Positions 35,906-43,589 of a stretch of 64,000 bases of DNA are shown in pieces. The DNA lies in NCBI RefSeq assembly GCF_001423615.1, contig NZ_LMOU01000001.1:882539-946538 (forward strand), given 5' to 3'. Both the position numbers and the translations under genes were made by a program. Under the pieces are notes generated by a model. It saw only the letters and a program-made list of their open reading frames with translations. It ran no database searches and was not told the origin of the DNA. The DNA comes from Microbacterium sp. Leaf159. Its GTDB lineage: Bacteria > Actinomycetota > Actinomycetes > Actinomycetales > Microbacteriaceae. The first letter of the stretch is position 1. Each line of letters opens with the position of its first letter.

Positions 35906-37062
35906 TGCGACGCAACACACTGATCGCCGTCGCGGCGGGCGCTGTGCTGGTGACCGCCGGCACCGCCGTGGTCGCGGTCGGCGTGAGCACCTCGGATCAC
36001 GCGCCTCCCGAGGCGAAGCCCGAGGCCACCTCCACCGCTCTGCCGCCGTCGGGAGCCGAGGGTCCCGCTCTCGACGCCCCGGAGCTGGCGACCGCGTTCC
36101 TCGATGACTGGGTCGAGGGCGGAAGGGTGGTCCGCCACGATGAAGGCGGCGACACCGTGAGCGAGGGGCAGGCCTACGGTCTGTTCGCCGCGGTGATCGC
36201 CGAGGACGAAGAACGTTTCGACGAGATCTGGGAGTGGACCCAGGAGGAACTCGTGCGTCCGGACGGGCTGATGGCCTGGCGCTGGGATGACGGCGAGGTC
36301 GTCGACGACGAGCCCGCATCGGATGCCGATCTCGACGCCGCGCGCGCCCTCGTCCTGGCGGGCGACCGGTTCGGTCGCGCAGACCTCCGCGAGGACGGCG
36401 TCGAACTCGCTGCCGTGATCGCCGATCGGCTGACCGTCGAGACCGATCGTGGACGCATCCTGCTTCCGGGCCTGTGGGCAGCAGATCGTCAGCCCTACGC
36501 GTACAACCCGAGTTATGCCTCGCCTGTCGCGTTCGAGCTGCTCGGCACCGCCACGGGAGACCCGCGGTGGACCGAGCTGCAGGCAGGCAGTGCGAATGTG
36601 ACGAGCGAGATCCTTAACGCGACCGATCTGCCTCCGGACTGGGCGCAGGTGCACGCTGACGGACTGATCGAGCCCATGCCGGGCCCCCTCGGCGAGGGCG
36701 ATCCCGTGCAGTACGCGTTCGACGCTCCCCGGCTCCTCCTGCGCTACGCGGAGTCGTGCGCGCCCGACGACATCGCGCTCGCCGGCCTCCCCTATTCGAC
36801 GCTCGACCGCGAGCAGGACGTGTCGGCCCGTCTCGACCTCGGAGGCGGCGCTCTGGTGGAGGAGCAGTCGCCGCTCGGCTTTACCGCCCGCGCCGCGTCC
36901 GCTCAGGCAGCCGGCGACGGCGCGGCCGCCACAGCAGACCTCGAGCGCGCCGCAGACCTTGCCACCGAGTTCCCGACGTACTACGGCACCGCGTGGGTCA
37001 TGCTGTCGACCGCGATGCTCACCGACGACGCCCTCGGCGGCTGCGGGACGGGACGGGTCTGA
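35905..37062 (+). CDS. Glycoside hydrolase family 8 (endoglucanase-like)
   Basis: 385 residues with one N-terminal membrane anchor (about 7-30) and the rest outside the cell. V-S-E-G-Q-A-Y-G-L-F (about 85-94) holds the catalytic acid E87. A-S-D-A-D-L-D-A-A-R-A-L (about 138-149) holds the conserved aspartates of GH8. GH8 enzymes in cellulose-synthase loci trim the emerging beta-1,4-glucan. With the Q-x-x-R-W glycosyltransferase upstream this suggests a cellulose-like exopolymer. The start (ATG 35905) shares a base with the DUF4397 stop. Confidence 0.87.
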   Translation: MRRNTLIAVAAGAVLVTAGTAVVAVGVSTSDHAPPEAKPEATSTALPPSGAEGPALDAPELATAFLDDWVEGGRVVRHDEGGDTVSEGQAYGLFAAVIAEDEERFDEIWEWTQEELVRPDGLMAWRWDDGEVVDDEPASDADLDAARALVLAGDRFGRADLREDGVELAAVIADRLTVETDRGRILLPGLWAADRQPYAYNPSYASPVAFELLGTATGDPRWTELQAGSANVTSEILNATDLPPDWAQVHADGLIEPMPGPLGEGDPVQYAFDAPRLLLRYAESCAPDDIALAGLPYSTLDREQDVSARLDLGGGALVEEQSPLGFTARAASAQAAGDGAAATADLERAADLATEFPTYYGTAWVMLSTAMLTDDALGGCGTGRV

Positions 37063-37685
37063 TGTCCAGGAGCAGCGCGACCCGAACCGTCGTCGCCGCC
37101 GCGGGGGCTCTCGTGCTCGCGCTGCTTCTGAGCGCCTGCGGAGCGACTGACGCGGCATCCTCACCGTCGTCATCTCCGAGTCCGGGCGCATTCTCGGCCG
37201 GCGGCCTGCAGGATCCCTCCGCACCGGAGCCGGTTGCGGATGCCTCGCCGCCGACGCGGGTGCAGATCCCCGCGATCGGCGTCGACACGACGCTGGAGAA
37301 TCTGACGATCGATGCGAGCGGACGCCTCGCTGCCCCCGTCGACTTCGACCTCGCCGGATGGTACTCCGGCGGAGTCGTGCCGGGCCAGGTGGGTCCGGCG
37401 ATCATCGCCGGCCATGTGGACTCGCCCACCGCGCCGGCCGTGTTCGCCGACATCGGCGCGCTTGCAGCCGGGGACGAGATCTTCGTCACCCTCGCCGACG
37501 GATCGGCACTCACCTTCGTGGTCAGCGGCACGACCCAGTCGGCGAAAGCGGAGTTCCCCACCGCAGCCGTCTACAGCAACGTCCCCGCCCCCGAACTGCG
37601 ACTGATCACCTGCGGCGGAATCTTCGACCCGTCCACCGGCCATTACCTCGACAACCTCATCGTCTTCGCGGAACTCCGCGACTGA
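37062..37685 (+). CDS. Class F sortase, lipoprotein form
   Basis: 207 residues. The signal L-L-L-S-A-C-G gives lipidation at C26 instead of a membrane helix. The sortase barrel (about 65-207) has catalytic H118 (A-G-H-V-D) and C184 (L-I-T-C-G-G). Many class F enzymes have an arginine in the Y-R-D-N segment; here it is Y-L-D-N, so the third catalytic residue may lie elsewhere or be lost. Starts on the last base of the GH8 stop. No adjacent protein has an evident sorting signal. Confidence 0.86.
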   Translation: MSRSSATRTVVAAAGALVLALLLSACGATDAASSPSSSPSPGAFSAGGLQDPSAPEPVADASPPTRVQIPAIGVDTTLENLTIDASGRLAAPVDFDLAGWYSGGVVPGQVGPAIIAGHVDSPTAPAVFADIGALAAGDEIFVTLADGSALTFVVSGTTQSAKAEFPTAAVYSNVPAPELRLITCGGIFDPSTGHYLDNLIVFAELRD

Positions 37686-37704
37686 CTCCGGCGAAAGGAC
37701 CCCC

Positions 37705-38496
37705 ATGAACGAGACACTCGTCATCATCCCGACCTTCAACGAGATCGAGAACATCGAGGCGATCGTCGACCGCGTCCTCGCAGCCGCCGACGCCGACATC
37801 CTCATCGTCGACGATTCCTCTCCCGATGGCACGGGCGAGCTGGCGGATGCGCTCGCCGAGCACCACCCCCAGGTCAACGTGCTGCATCGCACCGAGAAGA
37901 ACGGACTCGGAGGCGCCTACCTCGCCGGTTTCGCCTGGGGTCTCGAACGCGACTACTGGGCGCTCGTCGAGATGGACGCCGACGGCTCCCACCGCCCTGA
38001 GGAGCTGCCGAAGCTCGTCGAGCAGCTGATCGACCACGACCTGGTCCTCGGATCCCGCTGGGTTCCCGGCGGCCGCGTGGTCAACTGGTCACGCCACCGC
38101 GAGGTGCTGAGCCGGGGAGGCAACCTCTACGCACGTCTCGCTCTCGGCATCGACGTGCGCGACTCGACCGGCGGATACCGGGTGTTCAGCGCCGCTGCTC
38201 TGCGCGGCATCGACCTCGCCCACGTCGCCTCGCAGGGGTACTGCTTTCAGGTCGACCTGCTGTGGCGGGCCCTCGAACGCGGACTCCGTGTCGTCGAGGT
38301 CCCCATCACCTTCGTCGAGCGTGTGCACGGGGAATCGAAGATGAGCGGCTCGATCGTCTCCGAATCCCTGGCCCTGGTGACCTGGTGGGGTCTACGCCGT
38401 CGACTCACGGCGATCGGGCTGTTCCTTCGCGGCGGCCAGAGGCTGCGTTCGGTCAGGGCGCTCTCCCACCGGATGCTCCCGCCAGTGCGCTCGTGA
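37705..38496 (+). CDS. Polyprenol-phosphate mannose synthase-like GT2
   Basis: 263 residues of the DPM1-type glycosyltransferase family. I-I-P-T-F-N-E-x-E-N-I (about 7-17), D-D-S-S-P-D-G-T (about 36-43) and E-M-D-A-D-G-S-H (about 89-96, metal site) are conserved, as is G-Y-C-F-Q-V-D-L. No C-terminal membrane domain is present. It would make a polyprenol-phosphate hexose donor for the GT39 enzyme earlier in the operon. GAAAGGA precedes the ATG. Confidence 0.88.
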   Translation: MNETLVIIPTFNEIENIEAIVDRVLAAADADILIVDDSSPDGTGELADALAEHHPQVNVLHRTEKNGLGGAYLAGFAWGLERDYWALVEMDADGSHRPEELPKLVEQLIDHDLVLGSRWVPGGRVVNWSRHREVLSRGGNLYARLALGIDVRDSTGGYRVFSAAALRGIDLAHVASQGYCFQVDLLWRALERGLRVVEVPITFVERVHGESKMSGSIVSESLALVTWWGLRRRLTAIGLFLRGGQRLRSVRALSHRMLPPVRS

Positions 38497-38514
38497 TCTG
38501 CGCACGCCCTCGGA

Positions 38515-38531
38515 TCGCCCGAAAGGGGTGA
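38515..38531. promoter_or_regulatory. Palindromic activator-type site 6
   Basis: TCGCCC-GAAAG-GGGTGA, with CAGGAT (38563-38568) after 31 bp. It can only drive the AI-2E/ClC gene pair to the right. Confidence 0.78.
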
Positions 38532-38623
38532 CGAGGCCGCTCTCGTCGTGTCCGCTCGGTGTCAGGATGATGCCGCGCACGACGTGGCACGGCATCATCC
38601 GGGGCGAGAGGATCGAGAGCGCG

Positions 38624-39823
38624 ATGGAAGAGTCGGCAGAGCAGCGCTCACGGTCTCACGGCCGAACTCGCGCCGCCGGCACGAGAGTCCTCGTTGTGCT
38701 GGCGTGCGCGGCGATCACGCTGGCCGGAGTGTTCCTGCTCCGGGATGTGATCGCACCGCTCGCCGTAGCCCTGGTCATCGTCGTGATCTGCAGTCCGGCG
38801 AGCACTGCCCTCGCCCGACGAGGGTGGCCACGGAGCATCGGCGTCGCGGCCATCGTCGTGCTCGCCTACTCCGTACTGCTCTCGATGGGCGCGCTCGTCT
38901 GGATCGCCGGCGTGCAGTTCACCCGGCTTCTCCGAGATCTCTCCCCCGGCGGTGATCTGGCCCACGCCGCCGGGCAGCTCGACGGTTGGGTGTCCGGCGC
39001 TCTCGGACCACCGGGCGCCGACGCATCCGGCGCCGACGCATCCGGCGCCGATGCATCCGGCGCTGCCGTGACCGGGTTGCTCCGCCTCGTCGCCGGTGCG
39101 AGCTCGGCTGCCGTCGGCATCGCCGTCGCCCTCTTCCTCGTCTGCGCGTACGTGGTCGTGATGGCGGTGGATGCCGGGCGATACCAGCGCGCCTCGATCG
39201 TGTTCGGCGCCCGCAGGGCCGAGACGATCGCGCGGATCGCGCGCCTGAACTCCGACATCCGTCGCTACTACGTCGTCAACACCGTCTTCGGCGCGATCGT
39301 CGCCACGATCGACGGCCTGGCGCTGTGGTGGCTCGGGGTCCCTGCGCCCCTCCTCTGGGCGGTGCTGGCCTTCGTCACGAACTTCATCCCGAACATCGGG
39401 TTCGTCATCGGGCTCATCCCCCCGGCGATCCTCGCCCTCGCCGTCGGCGGCTGGCCCCTGCTGCTCGGGGTCGTGGCCGTCTACTGCCTCGTGAACGTCG
39501 TGCTGCAGGTGTTCGTCCAGCCCAAGTTCGTGAGCGATGCGGTCGGACTGAGCCTGACTCTGAGCTTCTTCGCGGTCGTGTTCTGGACGGTGATCATCGG
39601 ACCGGTCGGCGCCCTGCTGGCGGTCCCGCTGACTCTGCTCGCTCGAGACTTGCTGCTCGGCGGCAGGGACGACGACACCGTGTGGCTGCGGTGGGTGTCC
39701 GGAGATCGCGGAGCGATCCCCTCTGCGCACGAGATCGCGCGCGGCTCTCCACGCGAGAACACCCGCCGAGAGGGGCGGCGCATCCCCTGGAATCAGCACG
39801 GGATCCGAAGGCGACCGTCATGA
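38624..39823 (+). CDS. AI-2E-family permease (copy 1)
   Basis: 399 residues from the ATG at 38624. The typical AI-2E/PerM arrangement is present: helices near the N-terminus (about 22-100), a soluble loop, then a C-terminal bundle with F-V-T-N-F-I-P-N-I-G-F-V-I-G (about 246-259). Family members are exporters or Na+/H+ antiporters; few have been tested. A Gly-Ala-Asp-Ala-Ser repeat lies in the soluble loop. The stop overlaps the ClC start by 4 bp, so the two are an operon, driven from site 6. Confidence 0.88.
   Translation: MEESAEQRSRSHGRTRAAGTRVLVVLACAAITLAGVFLLRDVIAPLAVALVIVVICSPASTALARRGWPRSIGVAAIVVLAYSVLLSMGALVWIAGVQFTRLLRDLSPGGDLAHAAGQLDGWVSGALGPPGADASGADASGADASGAAVTGLLRLVAGASSAAVGIAVALFLVCAYVVVMAVDAGRYQRASIVFGARRAETIARIARLNSDIRRYYVVNTVFGAIVATIDGLALWWLGVPAPLLWAVLAFVTNFIPNIGFVIGLIPPAILALAVGGWPLLLGVVAVYCLVNVVLQVFVQPKFVSDAVGLSLTLSFFAVVFWTVIIGPVGALLAVPLTLLARDLLLGGRDDDTVWLRWVSGDRGAIPSAHEIARGSPRENTRREGRRIPWNQHGIRRRPS
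39014..39058. repeat. Three tandem 15-bp repeats in the AI-2E gene
   Basis: GGCGCCGACGCATCC occurs three times in a row (third copy with one change) and is followed by the start of a fourth. It encodes a five-residue repeat (G-A-D-A-S). Copy-number change keeps the frame and would vary loop length between strains. Confidence 0.9.
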
Positions 39824-41124
39824 CCGACGACATGTCCTCGACCGCCCGAGAGCTGCCGCGCTGGACCGTCCGCCGGCTGCTCGTACTGTCGCTGCCGAGC
39901 GTGGTGATCGGCGTGGTCTCCGCGCTGATCCTGTTCGGACTCGACGAAGTGGCCGCGCTCCTCCAGCACGCCCTCTGGTCAGGACTGCCGGCTCTCGCAG
40001 GCATCGATCCGGACTCGCCGTGGTGGATCCTGTCGGTGCTCACCCTGACAGGACTCGCGATCGGGCTCGGAGTACAGCTGCTTCCCGGACACGGCGGTCG
40101 GGACTCCGCGACGACCGACCTCATCGCGCCGCCGCTGCCTCTGGCCGCGCTCCCGTCTCTCGCTCTGGTGAGCGTGCTGGGACTCGCGGGCGGAGTCAGC
40201 CTGGGGCCTGAGAGTCCGATCATCGCCATCAACACCGGCATCCTCGTCGCGGCCTTCGGCAGCCTGTGGCCCGGCATCTCGAGAGAACTGGTCGTGCTGG
40301 TCACCGCCGCCGGGACGATCGGCGCACTGTTCGGCACACCCGTCGCCGCAGCGCTCGTCTTCACCGGGGTCGTCGGATCCATCGCGTCGGGAGCGCTCTG
40401 GGACAAGCTCTTCCTGCCCCTGCTCGCCGCCGGAGCAGGCTCCGTGACGATGTCACTGCTGAGCCATCCGGAGTTCGCCGTCCCGCTGCCCGCCTACGAC
40501 ACGGTCGCCGCGATCGATCTGCTGAGCGCGAGCGTGATCGCGGCTGTCTCCGCAGCGATCGGGATCGGCGCGTCCGCGGTCTTCCCGTTGCTGCACCGCT
40601 CGTTCCGGCTCCTTCGCCACCCGGCCCTCTACGTGACGCTCGGCGGCGCGCTGCTGGGGGTGCTCGGCGCCATCGGCGGTCCGATCACCCTGTTCAAAGG
40701 CCTCGAGCAGACTGCCGCCATCACTGCGAACAGAGCCGACTACAGCGTCGCCGAGCTCGCCGTCATCGTCGCCGTCAAGGTCGTGGCGCTGATGATCGCG
40801 GCAGCAGCCGGGTTCCGCGGCGGGCGGGTCTTTCCCGCTGTGTTCATCGGCACCGCGATCGGAGTCCTCGCGAACGCCGCAGTCCCCGGCATCCCGGTGA
40901 GCCTCGCGGTCGCCGCAGGCGTGCTGGGCATGGTGCTCGCGGTCTCGCGCGACGGGTGGATCGCCCTCTTCATCGCCGTCGCGGTGACCGGCAGCGTCAC
41001 CGTGCTCGCCGTATTGTGCGTCGCCGTCCTGCCGACATGGCTGCTGGTGTCGCGCGCACCGGAGATGGTGATCCACGCCCGGCCAGAGGAGTCTCCGGCA
41101 CCGCTGCGACCCGAGACGAGCTGA
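39820..41124 (+). CDS. ClC-family chloride channel/antiporter
   Basis: 434 residues with about 11 helices. V-S-L-G-P-E-S-P-I (about 126-134) is the selectivity-filter motif with the gating glutamate. G-F-R-G-G-R-V-F-P-A (about 327-336) is the second pore signature. There is no CBS domain. Such proteins move chloride, some exchanging it for protons. Coupled by a 4-bp overlap to the AI-2E gene. Being in the same palindrome regulon as MscS and SulP genes points to control of anions. Confidence 0.9.
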   Translation: MTDDMSSTARELPRWTVRRLLVLSLPSVVIGVVSALILFGLDEVAALLQHALWSGLPALAGIDPDSPWWILSVLTLTGLAIGLGVQLLPGHGGRDSATTDLIAPPLPLAALPSLALVSVLGLAGGVSLGPESPIIAINTGILVAAFGSLWPGISRELVVLVTAAGTIGALFGTPVAAALVFTGVVGSIASGALWDKLFLPLLAAGAGSVTMSLLSHPEFAVPLPAYDTVAAIDLLSASVIAAVSAAIGIGASAVFPLLHRSFRLLRHPALYVTLGGALLGVLGAIGGPITLFKGLEQTAAITANRADYSVAELAVIVAVKVVALMIAAAAGFRGGRVFPAVFIGTAIGVLANAAVPGIPVSLAVAAGVLGMVLAVSRDGWIALFIAVAVTGSVTVLAVLCVAVLPTWLLVSRAPEMVIHARPEESPAPLRPETS

Positions 41125-41139
41125 GCGGAGAACCCTCGG

Positions 41140-41766
41140 TCAGATCTTGATCGGGAAGGTGAGCAGGATCACGAAGCCGACGACCGCGATGGCAGCGCTC
41201 AGAGCGAGGAACGTCCTGCGGCGCCAGGCGGCGCTCTGGTGCTGCGACAGCGCGGCGAAGAAGAGCACCAGGGCGAACAGCACCGTCAGCAGCGAATAGT
41301 CGTCGCCCCGCTGGTTGTTGGCGAGGGCCTCGTCGAACTTGGCGTCGGCTCGGGCATTGAGCTCCTCTGCCTCGACCGCCCCTGGCGGCACGTACTCCTC
41401 CATCGCGAAGGGGCCCTGGGATGCGCGGTCCTCGGCGTTCCAGGCGTCGAAGGCGAGCGCGAACTCGGGGGTGAACCGATCCTCGATGAACTGCACCAGC
41501 TCCTGTCTGCCGTCGGCCTCCGCGAGCACCCATTCGGTGTAGACCGTGAGGTCGTACTGACGCGCGGCCTGCGCCGTTCCCTCCGCCGACGCCGCCTGCA
41601 CACGCGCGCTCGATGCCTGGCTGAAGGCGATCGACATCTCGCCGCCCCACTTCGACGCCTCGAAGCCGCACCAGGCGGTGATGACCGCGGTGATCGAGAG
41701 CAGGACGACCGTGAGGATGTCCAGGATCCGATCGACTCGGGGGCGATCGTGGGAGGTCTCGTTCAT
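41140..41766 (-). CDS. Membrane protein of unknown function
   Basis: 208 residues: one N-terminal helix (about 15-37), a charged mainly helical domain of about 110 residues, and two C-terminal helices (about 155-205). I do not recognise a named family. The ATG lies only 6 bp after a GACAAT hexamer that is 31 bp from palindrome site 7, so the transcript probably starts at the A of the ATG and is leaderless. It converges on the ClC gene with 15 bp between stops. Co-regulation with channels suggests an envelope or osmotic role. Confidence 0.72.
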   Translation of the reverse strand: MNETSHDRPRVDRILDILTVVLLSITAVITAWCGFEASKWGGEMSIAFSQASSARVQAASAEGTAQAARQYDLTVYTEWVLAEADGRQELVQFIEDRFTPEFALAFDAWNAEDRASQGPFAMEEYVPPGAVEAEELNARADAKFDEALANNQRGDDYSLLTVLFALVLFFAALSQHQSAAWRRRTFLALSAAIAVVGFVILLTFPIKI

Positions 41767-41809
41767 GCGCCCATTGTCGACGTGGACCCGGGATCACGTG
41801 CACGGCCGC

Positions 41810-41826
41810 TCACCCGACAGGGGTGA
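41810..41826. promoter_or_regulatory. Palindromic activator-type site 7
   Basis: TCACCC-GACAG-GGGTGA; 31 bp then GACAAT (41778-41773, minus strand), then 6 bp to the ATG of the 41140-41766 gene. The other side faces the end of the AI-2E copy 2 gene and needs no promoter. Confidence 0.82.
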
Positions 41827-41848
41827 CCGCGGCGAGCGGAAACGATGG

Positions 41849-42982
41849 TCACTCCGCCGGAGCCGACGTCTCCCGATCCTGACGCGGTATCCAGACCTGA
41901 CGGATGATGATCAGGATCGATGCGGTGATGGGGATCGCGACGAGCGCTCCCAGGAGCCCGAGCAGCGTCGCACCGATCATCGCGCCGATGATCACGAGGA
42001 CGCTCGGCACTGCGGCGGCGCGACCCATCACCCTCGGCGTCACGATGTACGCCTCGATCTGGATGTAGACGAAGTATGCGAGGACGAACACCAGAGCGGC
42101 GGTGGGGCTGACGAAGAGAGTGGCGACGCCGCCGATGACGAGGAACACCAGCGAGCCGATCATCGGCACGAGTGTGATGAAGAACGCCACGATGGCCAGC
42201 AGCGCCGGCGCGGGCGAGCCGACGACGAGCTGGAGCACGAGGACCACGGCCGCATTGATGGCCGACAGCGTGACGCCGCCGGCGACGACGCCACCCACAG
42301 ACGACGTCACTTCGTCGAGCAACCGGGAGAAGCGCTCACGACGGTATTCGGGCACGAGTCGCGCTGCCGTCGTCTTGATGCTCTGCAGCGAGGCGACGAA
42401 GTAGAGCGTGAGAACCGAGACCATCACGAAGCTCGACACGGCGCCGATCACGCCGAATCCCGCCTTGAGCACTCCGCCGGAGATCGTCAGGACCGAGGAC
42501 AACGTGGTGAGGGAGTGCACGCTGTCTGCGATGACGGCGGAGAGATCGACGCCGAGGTTCTGCTCGAGGCTCAGATACCAGTCGCTCTCCTGCACCGACT
42601 CGATCGTCTCCGGCGCGTTCGCGATCACCGCCGCGAGCTGGCGCACAGTGGCGGGCACGACGATGACGAGGATCGCGGCGACGAGGACGAGGAATCCGAC
42701 GGCGACGATCGCCACCCCGACGGGTCGGCGCACACCGCGACGCTCCAGTGCGCGCACGGCAGGATCAAGCCCCAGAGCGAGGAACCCGCCCAGGAAGATC
42801 GACATCAACACCGTCGAGATACCCGCGATCGTCGCGGCGAGCGCGATCGCGAGGAGCACGCCGACGGCGACGGCGAATCCGGAGCGCAGCGGATATGCCG
42901 GCAGCACGCGCTGCAGACGTCCCCACCGCGGCGGAGCCGGCGGTGCGGTCGAGCCGTCTTCTACTGATGTGGTCTCGTCCAC
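41849..42982 (-). CDS. AI-2E-family permease (copy 2)
   Basis: 377 residues from a GTG start. It has the same family layout as the protein at 38624 but is clearly diverged (F-F-I-T-L-V-P-M-I-G-S-L in the C-terminal bundle, where copy 1 has F-V-T-N-F-I-P-N-I-G). About eight helices. The GTG is 6 bp after a TACTCT hexamer, itself 31 bp from palindrome site 8, so the mRNA is probably leaderless. The transported substance is unknown. Confidence 0.88.
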   Translation of the reverse strand: MDETTSVEDGSTAPPAPPRWGRLQRVLPAYPLRSGFAVAVGVLLAIALAATIAGISTVLMSIFLGGFLALGLDPAVRALERRGVRRPVGVAIVAVGFLVLVAAILVIVVPATVRQLAAVIANAPETIESVQESDWYLSLEQNLGVDLSAVIADSVHSLTTLSSVLTISGGVLKAGFGVIGAVSSFVMVSVLTLYFVASLQSIKTTAARLVPEYRRERFSRLLDEVTSSVGGVVAGGVTLSAINAAVVLVLQLVVGSPAPALLAIVAFFITLVPMIGSLVFLVIGGVATLFVSPTAALVFVLAYFVYIQIEAYIVTPRVMGRAAAVPSVLVIIGAMIGATLLGLLGALVAIPITASILIIIRQVWIPRQDRETSAPAE

Positions 42983-43025
42983 GTCAGCAGAGTAACGAGA
43001 TGTTCCCGGGGGTCAGGATCGGCGC

Positions 43026-43042
43026 TCGCCCGCTTCGGGTGA
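43026..43042. promoter_or_regulatory. Palindromic activator-type site 8
   Basis: TCGCCC-GCTTC-GGGTGA. TACTCT (42994-42989, minus strand) follows after 31 bp toward AI-2E copy 2. TACTTG (43073-43078) follows after 30 bp toward ohrR. Confidence 0.8.
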
Positions 43043-43060
43043 TGTGGACAGGGGCTTAGG

Positions 43061-43085
43061 TTGTGCACAATCTACTTGTGTGCAA
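43061..43085. promoter_or_regulatory. Tandem OhrR-type operator boxes
   Basis: TTGTGCACAA (43061-43070, perfect palindrome) and TTGTGTGCAA (43076-43085, one mismatch) are separated by 5 bp and end 10 bp before the ohrR ATG. The probable -10 lies across the gap and second box, so bound OhrR would shut the promoter off. Confidence 0.75.
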
Positions 43086-43095
43086 TTCTTGAAAC

Positions 43096-43563
43096 ATGTC
43101 CGTGACCGATGAGATGGTGTGCTTCTCCCTGTATTCCGCCGCACGCGCGACGACGCAGGCCTACCGCTCGCTCCTGGCACCGTGGGGGCTGACCTATCCC
43201 CAGTACCTGGTGCTCGCGATCCTCTGGATGGAGGGCGAGCAGACGGTCGGCTCACTCGGCGATGCGATGCAGCTCGATTCGGGCACACTCTCCCCTCTCG
43301 TCCGCCGCCTCGAGCAGGCGGGTTACGTCGCACGGGCGCGAAGCTCGGCCGATGAGCGGGTCGTCACAGTCGGCCTGACCGACGCAGGAACGGCACTCCG
43401 CTCCGAGGTCGCACCGGTCCACACCGCGATCGCCGCCCTCGCCGGCATGCAGGACGACGACCAGCGTCACCGCCTGATCGCCGAGCTTCACGAACTCACC
43501 GCACGACTGCAGAGTTCCGCAGCCGTGCCCGCACCCTCTGCGCGCGCGCCGCGCGCCGACTGA
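43096..43563 (+). CDS. ohrR: OhrR, MarR-family organic-peroxide repressor
   Basis: 155 residues with a winged helix-turn-helix (about 35-110). The N-terminal V-C-F-S-L-Y-S-A-A-R matches the OhrR segment in which the conserved cysteine (C9 here) is oxidised by organic hydroperoxides. D-S-G-T-L-S-P-L-V-R-R-L is the recognition helix and D-E-R-V-V the wing. It is 26 bp upstream of ohr, its classical target. Two TTGTG-type boxes overlap its promoter. A C-terminal Ala/Pro-rich tail carries no known function. Confidence 0.92.
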   Translation: MSVTDEMVCFSLYSAARATTQAYRSLLAPWGLTYPQYLVLAILWMEGEQTVGSLGDAMQLDSGTLSPLVRRLEQAGYVARARSSADERVVTVGLTDAGTALRSEVAPVHTAIAALAGMQDDDQRHRLIAELHELTARLQSSAAVPAPSARAPRAD

Positions 43564-43589
43564 CCCCAAACCCGGAAGGAATCCACACG

